Part shown: in pieces, positions 7,804 through 16,018 of the stretch
Layout of the letters: each line of letters opens with the position of its first letter
Numbering within the stretch: position 1 is the first letter of the stretch
Origin: CAZRWD01 sp964603785
Lineage (GTDB): Bacteria; Fermentibacterota; Fermentibacteria; Fermentibacterales; Fermentibacteraceae
DNA length: 64,000 nt
Assembly: GCA_964603785.1 (NCBI GenBank)
Contig: CAZRWD010000001.1
Coordinates: 310,001 to 374,000, forward strand
Direction: 5' to 3'
The notes under the pieces: generated by a model
The model's input: the letters and a program-made list of their open reading frames with translations, nothing else
What the model was told of the DNA's origin: nothing
The model's database searches: none
Made by a program: the position numbers and the translations under genes

Positions 7804-8409
7804 TCAATCACATCCCTCTGCGGAATCACAAACCGTCCCCGGGGTCTCCATCGGCAGCCAGGCCCGCGGGGGGCCGGAGCCGCGCCTCCGCTGCACCTCG
7901 GCGGCCACTATGGAGACGATGCCGGCGACGTTCATGCAGTTCCTGCGGCCGGTCTGCACGAAGTGCACGATGATGTCGGAGATCCCGAGGACATCCTCGG
8001 AGACGCCCTCCGCCTCGTTCCCGAAGACGAAGGCGTCACCCGGGCCGAAGGGCGCCGAGAAGATGGGGACGCCGCCCTCGCGGGTCTCCACCGCGACTAT
8101 CCTCCTCCCCGTGGCCCCCGCCCATGCGGCTGCGTCGCAGGTCTTCGAGAAGTATCTCCACGGGACCATCCTCTGGGTCCCGCGCGCGGTGTGCGCGAGC
8201 TTCCTGTTCCCGGGCCTGGCGGACACCCCGCAGAGGATCACGGCGGAGGGGGACACGGCCTCCGCGGTCCTGAACGCCGATCCGACGTTGTAGGCGCTCC
8301 TGAAGCCGTCCAGGATGAACAGGGGGATGTGCGGGGGATGATGAAGGCACCCCGGGAGCTCTGAGATGGCCGTATCGCGTTGGCTGTTCTGGTTCGTGTG
8401 CTCGTTCAT
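7804..8409 (-). CDS. SpoU/TrmH-family RNA 2'-O-methyltransferase
   Basis: The 201-residue protein carries the SPOUT methyltransferase pattern: LDGFRSAYNVGSAFRTAEA, then FVFGNEAEGVSEDVL (motif 2) and the motif 3 region CMNVAGIVSIVAAEV. It likely 2'-O-methylates a ribose in tRNA or rRNA; which one cannot be told from sequence. The ATG at 8409 has GGAG six bases upstream. It lies 44 bp inside the start of comEC on the opposite strand, so the two 5' ends overlap. The ferredoxin gene follows one base after the stop. Confidence 0.85.
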   Translation of the reverse strand: MNEHTNQNSQRDTAISELPGCLHHPPHIPLFILDGFRSAYNVGSAFRTAEAVSPSAVILCGVSARPGNRKLAHTARGTQRMVPWRYFSKTCDAAAWAGATGRRIVAVETREGGVPIFSAPFGPGDAFVFGNEAEGVSEDVLGISDIIVHFVQTGRRNCMNVAGIVSIVAAEVQRRRGSGPPRAWLPMETPGTVCDSAEGCD

Positions 8410-9700
8410 CCTGGGTCTCCACATCCGGACCGGGATTCCGCCGGTCGCGGGCCTTCCAGCCGTTGCAGCCGGAATCGTCGCGGCCTGCGCGGGGAGGAGG
8501 AGAGCCGCGAGGCTCCTGCTGCTGCCCGGTCTGTTCCTGGCGGCCGGGTCATGGAAACTAGCAGGGCAGGAGGGCGGACTGCAAGAACCTCCCCGGGCCG
8601 GAGTGCAATCGGGGCTGGTCGAGAGGGTGACTCCCGGCGGCATCGTGCTGGCAACCGCGGACGGCAGGATCTGGGTGGAGGGGAAGAGCCTCTCCGGAGA
8701 GGCGATGGAGGGCGACAGCGCGGTGGTCCTCGGGAGCCCGCGCCGCGGCGGGTTCGGAGCCCTCTGCCACGATCTCGCGACCCCGCCGGGTCTGCCCGCG
8801 GCCATGCGGCGAGGGGCGGCATCCATGCTGGCTCGGAGGGTCCCCTCACGGCCGGCTTCGGCTCTCGCCGCCTCGCTTCTCACGGGCGACCGCTCCCGCC
8901 TCCCGCGGTCCGTGAGGGACCTCTTCCGGGAGACCGGCGTATCGCATCTGCTCGCAGTGTCCGGTTTCCATGTGGGGATGGCCGCGCTCCTCGTCTATGC
9001 GGTCCTCGGGATCGCCGGCAGGAGGCGGGGCGGCGCGGCATCGGCCGTGGCCGGGACCGTCGCCGCAGCGGCCTACGCCCTCTTCACGGGAGCGAGGCCC
9101 CCGGCGGTGCGGGCATCCGTGATGGTCTCCGCCGCCGCTGTGTTCGCGTTCGGCGGGATAAGGATCGATCCACTCTCGCTCTGGGCCGTCGCGGCGCTCT
9201 TCGTGATGGCTCTGTTCCCCGGAGCCTGGGCAGATACGGGAGTCCGCATGTCCTTCGTCTCGGTGCTCGCGATCATCTCCCTGCACAGGCGCTACAGGGG
9301 CAGGGCGGCAGGCCTGCTGGCCGGGCTGCACGCAGGGGTGGCGGCCACCCTGGCGCTCTCGCCCCTGCTCCTGTCGTGCTATGGAGAGGTGGCTCCGGTC
9401 TCGCCCGTCGCCACCGTCCTCTCCACCCCCCTCATGGCCGCTACGATGCTCTCCGGCGCGCTGACGCTGATCCCGGCGGGCTGGCAGCCGTTCGCGAGGC
9501 TCTGCGAATGGTTCGTCTTCCTCTGGCTGGGGATGCTGGAGCGCATGAGGCTCCCGCCCGTCCGCGTCCACGGTGCCGGGTGGCTCGCGGCATGGCTCTC
9601 GGTGATGCTCCTCTTCTGGCTCGTAGTGCGGAGGGGGGAGTTCCCGGCCAGGTTCGGCCGGTTCAGGGGGCCGTCAGGGAGCTGTCCGGCAGGAAGGTGA
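8366..9700 (+). CDS. comEC: ComEC/Rec2-family competence membrane protein, short form
   Basis: The 444-residue protein begins with two membrane segments and a small OB-like stretch (about 75-130). The competence channel domain follows, with the signature SLLTGDRSRL and FRETGVSHLLAVSGFHVGM, and several further transmembrane helices. ComEC forms the inner-membrane channel for DNA uptake. Usual family length is 700-800 residues; the C-terminal metallo-beta-lactamase-like nuclease domain is absent here, the protein ending soon after the membrane region. The ATG at 8366 has GGGAG seven bases upstream. The gene overlaps divergently with the SpoU gene and convergently, by 38 bp, with the next gene. 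Confidence 0.85.
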   Translation: MAVSRWLFWFVCSFILGLHIRTGIPPVAGLPAVAAGIVAACAGRRRAARLLLLPGLFLAAGSWKLAGQEGGLQEPPRAGVQSGLVERVTPGGIVLATADGRIWVEGKSLSGEAMEGDSAVVLGSPRRGGFGALCHDLATPPGLPAAMRRGAASMLARRVPSRPASALAASLLTGDRSRLPRSVRDLFRETGVSHLLAVSGFHVGMAALLVYAVLGIAGRRRGGAASAVAGTVAAAAYALFTGARPPAVRASVMVSAAAVFAFGGIRIDPLSLWAVAALFVMALFPGAWADTGVRMSFVSVLAIISLHRRYRGRAAGLLAGLHAGVAATLALSPLLLSCYGEVAPVSPVATVLSTPLMAATMLSGALTLIPAGWQPFARLCEWFVFLWLGMLERMRLPPVRVHGAGWLAAWLSVMLLFWLVVRRGEFPARFGRFRGPSGSCPAGR

Positions 9701-10355
9701 CCAGCACGCTTCCGCCGTTGTCGAGCGCGTTTTCCGTGTGGTCCAGGCCTACCGCCTCTATGCGGCCGCCGAGGGGCAGGTCGACCCTCAGGGTGTCTCC
9801 CGGCGAGGCTCCGTAGGCGCGTCTCGGCTGCCCCGGCTCGTGCACGACCAGTACGGTAACGCCGTCGTATCCGCTCAGGTTGTCGTCCTCGACCGTTATC
9901 AGATAGGCTCCCGAGTTCAGGTGTATGTCGCGCGCCCTGTCCATGACCGCCAGGTGGTATGCGGCCGACACCGTGAGGCTGGGCGTGACGACCGGGATGA
10001 AGGGCAGGAAGCGGATCGAGTCGGCCGCGGTCGGGGTTGCGACGACGATGGTCACGGAATCGGCGAAGCCGGGATCCGGGGTCCAGGTCACGCTCCTGCC
10101 GGTCGCGCTGGGCTCCCCGGTCTCCGTGAATCGTCCCGCCGAGCATGTCCAGCTCGCCATGCCGCCGTCGGCCAGCACCGTCGACAGGTACGTGGTCCCC
10201 GAGCCCGATGCGTCTATCGATGCCACTATGCCTGCGTTCTCCGCCTGCTGGCCGCTGCACTCGGAGATCAGCCATATGCCCAGCGCGGCGAGCGGAATGA
10301 CGAAGGGCATGAGGATCGAGAGCGCGTTCACGACTCCCCTGAGAGACGGTCTCAT
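9663..10355 (-). CDS. Membrane-anchored hypothetical protein with extracytoplasmic beta domain
   Basis: A 230-residue protein with one N-terminal membrane segment (VVNALSILMPFVIPLAALGIWLI split across residues 8-30). The rest is a beta-rich extracytoplasmic part with Ig-like stretches such as GMASWTCSAGRF and AYLITVEDDNLSGYD. No family was recognised. The start ATG overlaps the gmhB stop as ATGA, with a strong GGAAGGAGG in front, making it the last gene of the epimerase-gmhB operon. An envelope role is an inference from this context only. Confidence 0.6.
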   Translation of the reverse strand: MRPSLRGVVNALSILMPFVIPLAALGIWLISECSGQQAENAGIVASIDASGSGTTYLSTVLADGGMASWTCSAGRFTETGEPSATGRSVTWTPDPGFADSVTIVVATPTAADSIRFLPFIPVVTPSLTVSAAYHLAVMDRARDIHLNSGAYLITVEDDNLSGYDGVTVLVVHEPGQPRRAYGASPGDTLRVDLPLGGRIEAVGLDHTENALDNGGSVLVTFLPDSSLTAP

Positions 10356-10924
10356 TCGTCCTCCTTCCCGCGGTGTGGGCCGGCGCCCCCCGAGAGGATG
10401 AGGATGGCGGCCTGCGACATGTCCTCCGCCACGAGGGGTCTCCACCCCTCCGCGCGCACCAGCGGCAGCTGCCTGCCGCCCCTGCCCGTAAGCACCATTA
10501 TGCAGCCCAGCCCGGCCCTCCTGCCCATCTCCATGTCGCTCGCGGCGTCACCCACGATCCACCCCCCGGCCGGCAGATCCAGGTCGCGGCGGGCCGAATC
10601 CACCATTCCCGTCCCGGGCTTCCTGCAGAGGCACCCCTCTTCGGGCCTGTGGGGGCAGTGGTAGACGCCTGCCAGCCGGCCCCCGAGGGCCGCGACGCGC
10701 CCGGAGAGGGCCGAGTTGATCTCCTCCACCGCCGAGGCGGTCATGAGACCCCGGCCCACGGCCGACTGGTTGGTCACCACCACCACCGGGTGACCCGCCA
10801 TCGACAGGACCGCCGCGGCCTCGAGAGCTCCGGGGATGGGAACCCACCTGTCGAGCGATGTGACGTAGTCGGGGACGTTCTCGTTGAGCACGCCGTCCCT
10901 GTCCAGGTAGACCGGCTCACGCAC
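10352..10924 (-). CDS. gmhB: D-glycero-D-manno-heptose 1,7-bisphosphate 7-phosphatase (HAD family)
   Basis: A 190-residue HAD phosphatase. It has the nucleophile motif YLDRDGVLNENVPDYV, then VVVVTNQSAVGRG, a zinc site in YHCPHRPEEGCLCRKPG, and the acidic motif VGDAASDMEMG. These features match GmhB, which removes the 7-phosphate during ADP-heptose synthesis for the LPS inner core. The GTG at 10924 is chosen because it falls just before the first conserved residues, has GGAGAG upstream, and overlaps the epimerase stop by 8 bp. Its stop overlaps the next gene as ATGA. Confidence 0.88.
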   Translation of the reverse strand: MREPVYLDRDGVLNENVPDYVTSLDRWVPIPGALEAAAVLSMAGHPVVVVTNQSAVGRGLMTASAVEEINSALSGRVAALGGRLAGVYHCPHRPEEGCLCRKPGTGMVDSARRDLDLPAGGWIVGDAASDMEMGRRAGLGCIMVLTGRGGRQLPLVRAEGWRPLVAEDMSQAAILILSGGAGPHRGKEDE

Positions 10925-11864
10925 CGCCGCGTTCTCTCCGCGCCCTGTGGAACTCCACGAGCTCCGCCAGCCCCTCCTCGAACGGGATCTGCGGGGTCCA
11001 GCCCAGGATGTCCCTGGCAAGGGCCGAGTCCAGGGCGATCCTCCGTATCTCCTCCGGCAGGGGCGGCCCCTGGGTGGGGAGCAGGTCCGTGCCCGTCAGG
11101 CTGCGGATGATCCTGTCCAGCTCGACTACGGACCTCCCCTCTCCCCAGCCCAGGTTGAAGGTGCGGCCGGAGATGTCCTCGCGCCCCAGGTCCATCGCCA
11201 TGAGGTTCGCCCTGGCGATGTCGCGGACGTGCACGTAGTCGCGCAGCTGCATGCCGTCGCCGTTGATCCTCGGAGCCCTGCCCTCCAGGTAGGCCAGGGC
11301 GAAGATCGCCGTCACCCCCGCCTCCCCGTGGGGGTTCTGCCTGGGCCCGTATACGTTGGGATAGCGCAGGATGACGTGGTCGAGACCGTACAGGTGCCGG
11401 TAGAGGAAGAGGTAGTGCTCGACCGTATGCTTGCTTATGCCGTAGTGGCAGATCGGGTTGATCGGATGTCCCTCCCTGACCGGGATCTCCCGGGGCTCTC
11501 CGTACACCGCCCCTCCCGTGGATGCGTAGACGACCCTCCGGACGCCTCCCGTGCGGGCGGCCTCCAGGAGCGACACCGAGCCCAGGATGTTGACCTCGGC
11601 GTCGAAAAGGGGCTCGCGCACGGATCTCCTGACATCCATCTGGGCGGCATGGTGGCAGAGGATGTCGAATCCCCCCCCCTCGACGAGTCGCGCCGCCTCG
11701 GAGCTCCTGATGTCCATCTCGTGGAAGGTGGCTCCGGGATTCACGTTCTCGGCGAAGCCCGTGGACAGGTCGTCGAGAATGTGCACATCGTGGCCGGCGG
11801 CCAGCAGGTGGTCAGCTATGTTCGAGCCGATGAAGCCGGCCCCCCCGGTTACGAGAATCCTCAT
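10917..11864 (-). CDS. NAD-dependent sugar epimerase/dehydratase (UDP-glucose 4-epimerase-like)
   Basis: A 315-residue extended short-chain dehydrogenase. The NAD-binding GGAGFIGSNIADHL is at the N-terminus, followed by ASTGGAVYGE and the catalytic Y-x3-K in HYGISKHTVEHYL. RYPNVYGPRQNPHGEAGV and the C-terminal substrate-loop pattern follow. It looks closest to the GalE branch. Its grouping with gmhB suggests LPS or exopolysaccharide sugar supply, but the substrate is not settled; a heptose epimerase role (HldD) is less likely from the motifs. The ATG at 11864 has GGAGGAGG directly upstream. It is divergent from ddl. Confidence 0.82.
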   Translation of the reverse strand: MRILVTGGAGFIGSNIADHLLAAGHDVHILDDLSTGFAENVNPGATFHEMDIRSSEAARLVEGGGFDILCHHAAQMDVRRSVREPLFDAEVNILGSVSLLEAARTGGVRRVVYASTGGAVYGEPREIPVREGHPINPICHYGISKHTVEHYLFLYRHLYGLDHVILRYPNVYGPRQNPHGEAGVTAIFALAYLEGRAPRINGDGMQLRDYVHVRDIARANLMAMDLGREDISGRTFNLGWGEGRSVVELDRIIRSLTGTDLLPTQGPPLPEEIRRIALDSALARDILGWTPQIPFEEGLAELVEFHRARRERGGA

Positions 11865-11975
11865 TTCCTCCTCCGAGCTGTCGATGGGCCGCGGGCGGTC
11901 TCTCCAGCCGCCCGGCCGCCGTCCTTGTGGACAGGATTGACGGGCATCGTCATCATAAGGCGTCTGGAGGGCCGA

Positions 11976-12986
11976 ATGAAAGTACTTGTGATCTGCGGCG
12001 GCAGGTCCGCCGAACGAGAGGTTTCCCTGGACTCCTCGGAGTTCGTCATCCGATCGCTGGAGGATGCGGGGCACGAGGTGACCCGCGCCGAGATCCTCGC
12101 CGACGGCTCGTGGGCCGTGGAGGGCAGGGGCGCAGTTCTCGACGCCAACGGCCAGCCCTGGAAGGTCTTCATCGAGGACGGATCCGTTCCATTCGACGTC
12201 GTCTTCCCCGTCCTGCACGGGCCTCTCGGGGAGGACGGCACGATACAGGGGCTCTGCGAGATCGCAGGCTGGAGGTATGCCGGCGCGGACGTCATGGCCT
12301 CCGCGGTCGCGATGAACAAGGCGGTCTTCAAGAGGCTCGCATCCGGTTCCGGGATACCGGTCGTCCCCTGGGTCGACATGAACCGGAACCGGCCCGGCCC
12401 GCCCTGCGAGGCCGTCATAGGGGCCCTCGGGCTGCCCGTCTTCGTGAAGCCCTCCAGGCTGGGGTCCAGCGTCGGCATCTCCAAGGTCACCCAGGTGGGG
12501 GAGTTCCAGGCCGCCGTCGACCTCGCCTTCTCGTTCGACGAGAACATCCTGGTGGAGAAGGCCGTGCCCTCCGCCAGGGAGATAGAGGTGAGCGTCCTGG
12601 GCGACGGGCGCGAGGTCAGCTCCTCCGTCCCGGGCGAGATACTCCCCGGGAAGGACTGGTACGACTACGAGGCCAAGTACCGGTGCGAGGCCAGCCGGCT
12701 CGTCATCCCCGCAGACCTCGATCCCGAGGCGGCCGCCGCGGTCCGCAGCCATGCCGCCATGGCCTTCGGGCTCCTCGGGGGGAGGGGCTATGCCAGGGTG
12801 GACTTCCTCATCGGCGCTGGAGAGATCTTCCTGAACGAGATCAACACGATACCCGGCTTCACATCAATCAGCATGTTCCCGAAGCTCTGGGAGGCCACCG
12901 GGCTCCCGGCTCGCGACCTGATGGACCGCATCCTCCGGGATGCGCTGGAGCGTCCGGATACCGGTCTGTCCGGGGGTGCGCGATGA
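11976..12986 (+). CDS. ddl: D-alanine--D-alanine ligase
   Basis: A 336-residue ATP-grasp ligase that makes the D-Ala-D-Ala dipeptide for peptidoglycan. Seen in order: VICGGRSAEREVSLDS, FPVLHGPLGEDGTIQG, PVFVKPSRLGSSVGISKV, EIEVSVLGDG and the metal-binding end FLNEINTIPGFTSISMFP. The ATG at 11976 follows CTGGAGGGCCGA. Its stop overlaps the next start (ATGA). It is the first gene of the long envelope operon that continues to the NlpC/P60 gene. Confidence 0.93.
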   Translation: MKVLVICGGRSAEREVSLDSSEFVIRSLEDAGHEVTRAEILADGSWAVEGRGAVLDANGQPWKVFIEDGSVPFDVVFPVLHGPLGEDGTIQGLCEIAGWRYAGADVMASAVAMNKAVFKRLASGSGIPVVPWVDMNRNRPGPPCEAVIGALGLPVFVKPSRLGSSVGISKVTQVGEFQAAVDLAFSFDENILVEKAVPSAREIEVSVLGDGREVSSSVPGEILPGKDWYDYEAKYRCEASRLVIPADLDPEAAAAVRSHAAMAFGLLGGRGYARVDFLIGAGEIFLNEINTIPGFTSISMFPKLWEATGLPARDLMDRILRDALERPDTGLSGGAR

Positions 12987-14020
12987 ACCGCTTCCGTGTC
13001 GACCTCCGCAGCGACACGGTCAGCCTGCCCTCGCTGGGCATGCGCAACGCCATGGCTCACGCCGACGTGGGCGACGACGTATTCGGGGAGGACCCCACCG
13101 TCAACGCCCTGGAGGAGAGGACGGCGGCCCTCCTCGGCTTCGAGGCGGCGGTGTTCATGCCCTCCGGGACCATGTCCAACGGCGTCGCCCTGAGGACCCT
13201 CGCCTCCCCGGGCGACGAAGTCATCTGCGGGAGTCGCAGCCATGTCTACATGTACGAGGGTGCCCAGGCCGCGCTGAACGGAGGTATCCAGCTCCACAGG
13301 ATCGACGAGGCGCCGGGGGGCATGCTGCCGCCCGAGGCCGTGGAGGCCGCCCTCGCCAGATCCGGCGACATCCACTTCGCCCCCAGGCGCCTCGTCTGCC
13401 TCGAGAACACCCACAACATCGAGGGTGGACGCATCCTGCCGAGGGAGGGCGTGCTCTCCGTGCTCGACACGCTTGAGGGCCGCAGAGCCTCGGCATATCT
13501 AGACGGGGCGAGGCTCTGGCACGCGGCGGTGGCCTCGGGTTCCGACATTGCCGGGCTGTGCAGGGGATTCACGATGGTCTCGGTCTGCTTCTCCAAGGCG
13601 ATGGGCGCCCCGGTCGGATCGGTTCTCGCCGGCGGACGCGACGAGGTCGCCCGGGCGAGATGGTTCAGGAAGCGGCACGGGGGGGGGATGCGCCAGGCCG
13701 GGATCCTCGCCGCGGCATGCATGTTCGCCCTGGACCACAACCTCCGGCGCCTGGAGAGGACGCACGGGTGGGCCCAGACCCTCGCGAGGGCCGCGGCCTC
13801 GTCCCCGATCTTCGAGACCGCACCCGGTCTCGTCGAGACCAACATCCTGATAGTGCGCACGCCGGGGATCAGCTCCGGCTCGGTCGTCTCGGCCCTGGGC
13901 ACGCTAGGCATAGGCTGCCTCGCCCTGGGTCCCGAGACCGTCAGGTTCGTCACCCACCTGTCGCTCTCGGACAGGGATGTAAGGTACGCGGCCGACACCC
14001 TGGCCGCATTCGGAGGATGA
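12983..14020 (+). CDS. ltaE: Low-specificity threonine aldolase-like PLP enzyme
   Basis: A 345-residue fold-type I PLP enzyme. The N-terminus (VDLRSDTVSLPSLGMRNAM) and DDVFGEDPTVNALE match L-threonine/allo-threonine aldolases, with the PLP lysine in CFSKAMGAPVGSVLAGG. It would split threonine to glycine and acetaldehyde. The location between ddl and lipid A genes is unusual but fully operonic: it starts on ATGA with ddl and ends 1 bp before the oxidoreductase start. Whether it serves glycine supply or an envelope function is unknown. Confidence 0.85.
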   Translation: MNRFRVDLRSDTVSLPSLGMRNAMAHADVGDDVFGEDPTVNALEERTAALLGFEAAVFMPSGTMSNGVALRTLASPGDEVICGSRSHVYMYEGAQAALNGGIQLHRIDEAPGGMLPPEAVEAALARSGDIHFAPRRLVCLENTHNIEGGRILPREGVLSVLDTLEGRRASAYLDGARLWHAAVASGSDIAGLCRGFTMVSVCFSKAMGAPVGSVLAGGRDEVARARWFRKRHGGGMRQAGILAAACMFALDHNLRRLERTHGWAQTLARAAASSPIFETAPGLVETNILIVRTPGISSGSVVSALGTLGIGCLALGPETVRFVTHLSLSDRDVRYAADTLAAFGG

Positions 14021-14021
14021 G

Positions 14022-14939
14022 ATGAGGGCCGGCGTCATCGGAACGGGGCACCTGGGATACCACCACGCCAGGATACTGAAGGGCCTCTGCGGGGAGGTCC
14101 TTCTCTGGGACACCGACCCGGACAGGCTCGGCCTGGTCGCGGCAGAGCTCGGCGCGGCCGCTGCCGGGAGCATGGAGGAGGTCCTGGACCGGTGTGACGC
14201 AATAGTCGTCGCATCACCGACATCCACGCACCACCGGATCGCCTCGGCAGTTCTGGGGGCCGGCAGGCACTGCCTCGTGGAGAAGCCCATCGCCTCCACC
14301 TCCGCCCAGGCGGCCGACCTTGCCGCGAGAGCCTCCGGATCCGGTCCGGTGTTCGCCGTGGGCCATGTGGAGAGGTTCAACCCGGCCGTGATCGCGGCCG
14401 GAGGGCTCATCGACCGGCCGATGTTCGTGGAGGCGCACAGGCTGGCTCCCTTCAAGCCGAGAGGCACCGACGTGTCGGTGGTGCTCGACCTCATGATACA
14501 CGACATCGACCTCGTGCTCTCCTTCGTGGGGGAGCCCGTCGCGGAGGTCCATGCGTCGGGCGTGGCCGTCCTCACGGACAAGATAGACATCGCCAGCGCC
14601 AGGGTGCTCTTCGAGGGCGGGGCGGTCGCCAACCTGACGGCGAGCCGCATCTCCAGGGAGCCCATGAGGAAGCTGCGCTTCTTCCAGGAGAGGGGCTACG
14701 TCTCCGTCGATTTCGCGAGCCATGCGGTCGAGGCCCTCAGGGTCGAGGGGGACGGCATAGTCCCCGTCCCGGTCCGGGTTGTCGAGGCCGATGCACTCAC
14801 ATCCGAGCTCGAGGACTTCCTGGGTGCGTGCAGGACCGGACGGCCTCCCCTCGTGGGAGCCGAGGAGGGCGCAAGGGCGATGCTCGCGGCCGAGCTGATC
14901 ACATCGAAGCTCACGGCAGGTCCCTCCGGGGCATGCTGA
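14022..14939 (+). CDS. Gfo/Idh/MocA-family oxidoreductase in lipid A operon
   Basis: A 305-residue NAD(P)-dependent dehydrogenase. The Rossmann motif is GVIGTGHLGYHHARIL; the sugar-binding lysine-proline is in CLVEKPIAS, and the C-terminal half shows DLMIHDIDLVLSF. Genes of this family commonly precede lpxB in Gram-negative lipid A clusters. Some, such as GnnA, oxidise UDP-GlcNAc at C3 to make a diamino lipid A precursor. No GnnB-type aminotransferase is visible here, so the reaction stays open. It overlaps lpxB by 7 bp. Confidence 0.8.
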   Translation: MRAGVIGTGHLGYHHARILKGLCGEVLLWDTDPDRLGLVAAELGAAAAGSMEEVLDRCDAIVVASPTSTHHRIASAVLGAGRHCLVEKPIASTSAQAADLAARASGSGPVFAVGHVERFNPAVIAAGGLIDRPMFVEAHRLAPFKPRGTDVSVVLDLMIHDIDLVLSFVGEPVAEVHASGVAVLTDKIDIASARVLFEGGAVANLTASRISREPMRKLRFFQERGYVSVDFASHAVEALRVEGDGIVPVPVRVVEADALTSELEDFLGACRTGRPPLVGAEEGARAMLAAELITSKLTAGPSGAC

Positions 14940-16018
14940 TCTTCGTCTCGGCGGGGGAGCCGTCCGGCGACCTCAGGGCCTCCGAGCTCTGCGACCACCT
15001 GCGGTCGATCACGGGCTGCTCGATCTACGGGTTCGGCGGCGATTCCATGCAGACGGCCGGGGTCGAGCTCGTCGCACACATGCGCGACTACTCGGTGATG
15101 GGGTTCACGGGGGTCCTCGCCTCGCTCCGGAGGTTCGCCGCCCTCGAGAAGCTCCTCAGGAGGGAGATATCCGCCCGGAGGCCCGATGCGGTCCTGCTGG
15201 TGGACTATCCCGGGCTGAACATGAGGATCGCCGACTGGGCTGCCGGCCGCGGCACGCGGGTGATCTACTACGTATCGCCCCAGTTCTGGGCCTGGGGCCG
15301 ATGGAGGGTCGGCAGGGTGAGGCGCAGCGTGGACCTCATGATCACCCTCTTCGGGTTCGAGGCCGACTTCTACGCCGGGAGCGGCGTACCCGCCTTCTGG
15401 GCCGGGCATCCGCTGGTCGACGCGATCCCGCATCCCACGGCCGGCGGGAACGCGCTGGCCCTCCTGCCGGGAAGCAGGGAGGAGGAGGTGACCCGACTCC
15501 TGGACCCCATGCTGGACTGCGCAGGAAGGCTGGGGGGCGGGGGAGCCCTCGAGGTCATCGTCGCCGCCTCGCCGTCGGTGCCCCCCTCGCTGTACGAGCG
15601 TGCGGCCGGGCGCGGATGCCGGATCGTGCAGGGCACGGCCGAGGCCCTCTGCGGAGCCCGTGCGGCGCTCGTCTGCTCGGGGACCGCCACGCTGGAGGCA
15701 GCCCTCCATGGAGTTCCCTTCGTGCTGATGTACAGGACGTCCCCGGTGAACTACGCCCTTGCCAGGCTGCTGGTACGGGGCGTGGAATCGATCTGCCTGG
15801 CCAGCATCGTGGCAGGCTGCAGGGTCGCTGCAGAGCTGATCCAGGGCCGCGCCACCGGGGAGGCCGCCGCCGAGGCCCTGGAGCCGCTGCTCGCGGACTC
15901 CGCGGCCAGGGCCGGGGCCCTGGAACGGCTCGCCCTCGTTCGCAGCGCCCTCGGTCCCCCGGGCGGGGCGTCCAGGGCTGCCCGCAGGGTGGCCGGGCTG
16001 CTGGGGGCGGAGGGATGA
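14933..16018 (+). CDS. lpxB: Lipid-A-disaccharide synthase
   Basis: A 361-residue GT19 enzyme joining UDP-diacylglucosamine and lipid X. Diagnostic stretches: MLIFVSAGEPSGDLRASEL, VDYPGLNMRIA, YYVSPQFWAWGRWRV, LALLPGSREEEV and CSGTATLEAALHGVPFV. The ATG at 14933 gives the typical LpxB start; longer readings run into the previous gene. It overlaps the oxidoreductase by 7 bp and the acyltransferase-KdtA gene by ATGA. lpxA, lpxC and lpxD are not in this window. Confidence 0.94.
   Translation: MLIFVSAGEPSGDLRASELCDHLRSITGCSIYGFGGDSMQTAGVELVAHMRDYSVMGFTGVLASLRRFAALEKLLRREISARRPDAVLLVDYPGLNMRIADWAAGRGTRVIYYVSPQFWAWGRWRVGRVRRSVDLMITLFGFEADFYAGSGVPAFWAGHPLVDAIPHPTAGGNALALLPGSREEEVTRLLDPMLDCAGRLGGGGALEVIVAASPSVPPSLYERAAGRGCRIVQGTAEALCGARAALVCSGTATLEAALHGVPFVLMYRTSPVNYALARLLVRGVESICLASIVAGCRVAAELIQGRATGEAAAEALEPLLADSAARAGALERLALVRSALGPPGGASRAARRVAGLLGAEG

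Noticed and set aside
10917..11864. HldD heptose epimerase
   Set aside because: Neighbouring gmhB suggested it, but the N-terminal and C-terminal motifs fit the GalE branch better.
12983..14020. GnnB-type aminotransferase for diamino lipid A
   Set aside because: The protein has the full threonine aldolase pattern and lacks the DegT/DnrJ aminotransferase motifs.
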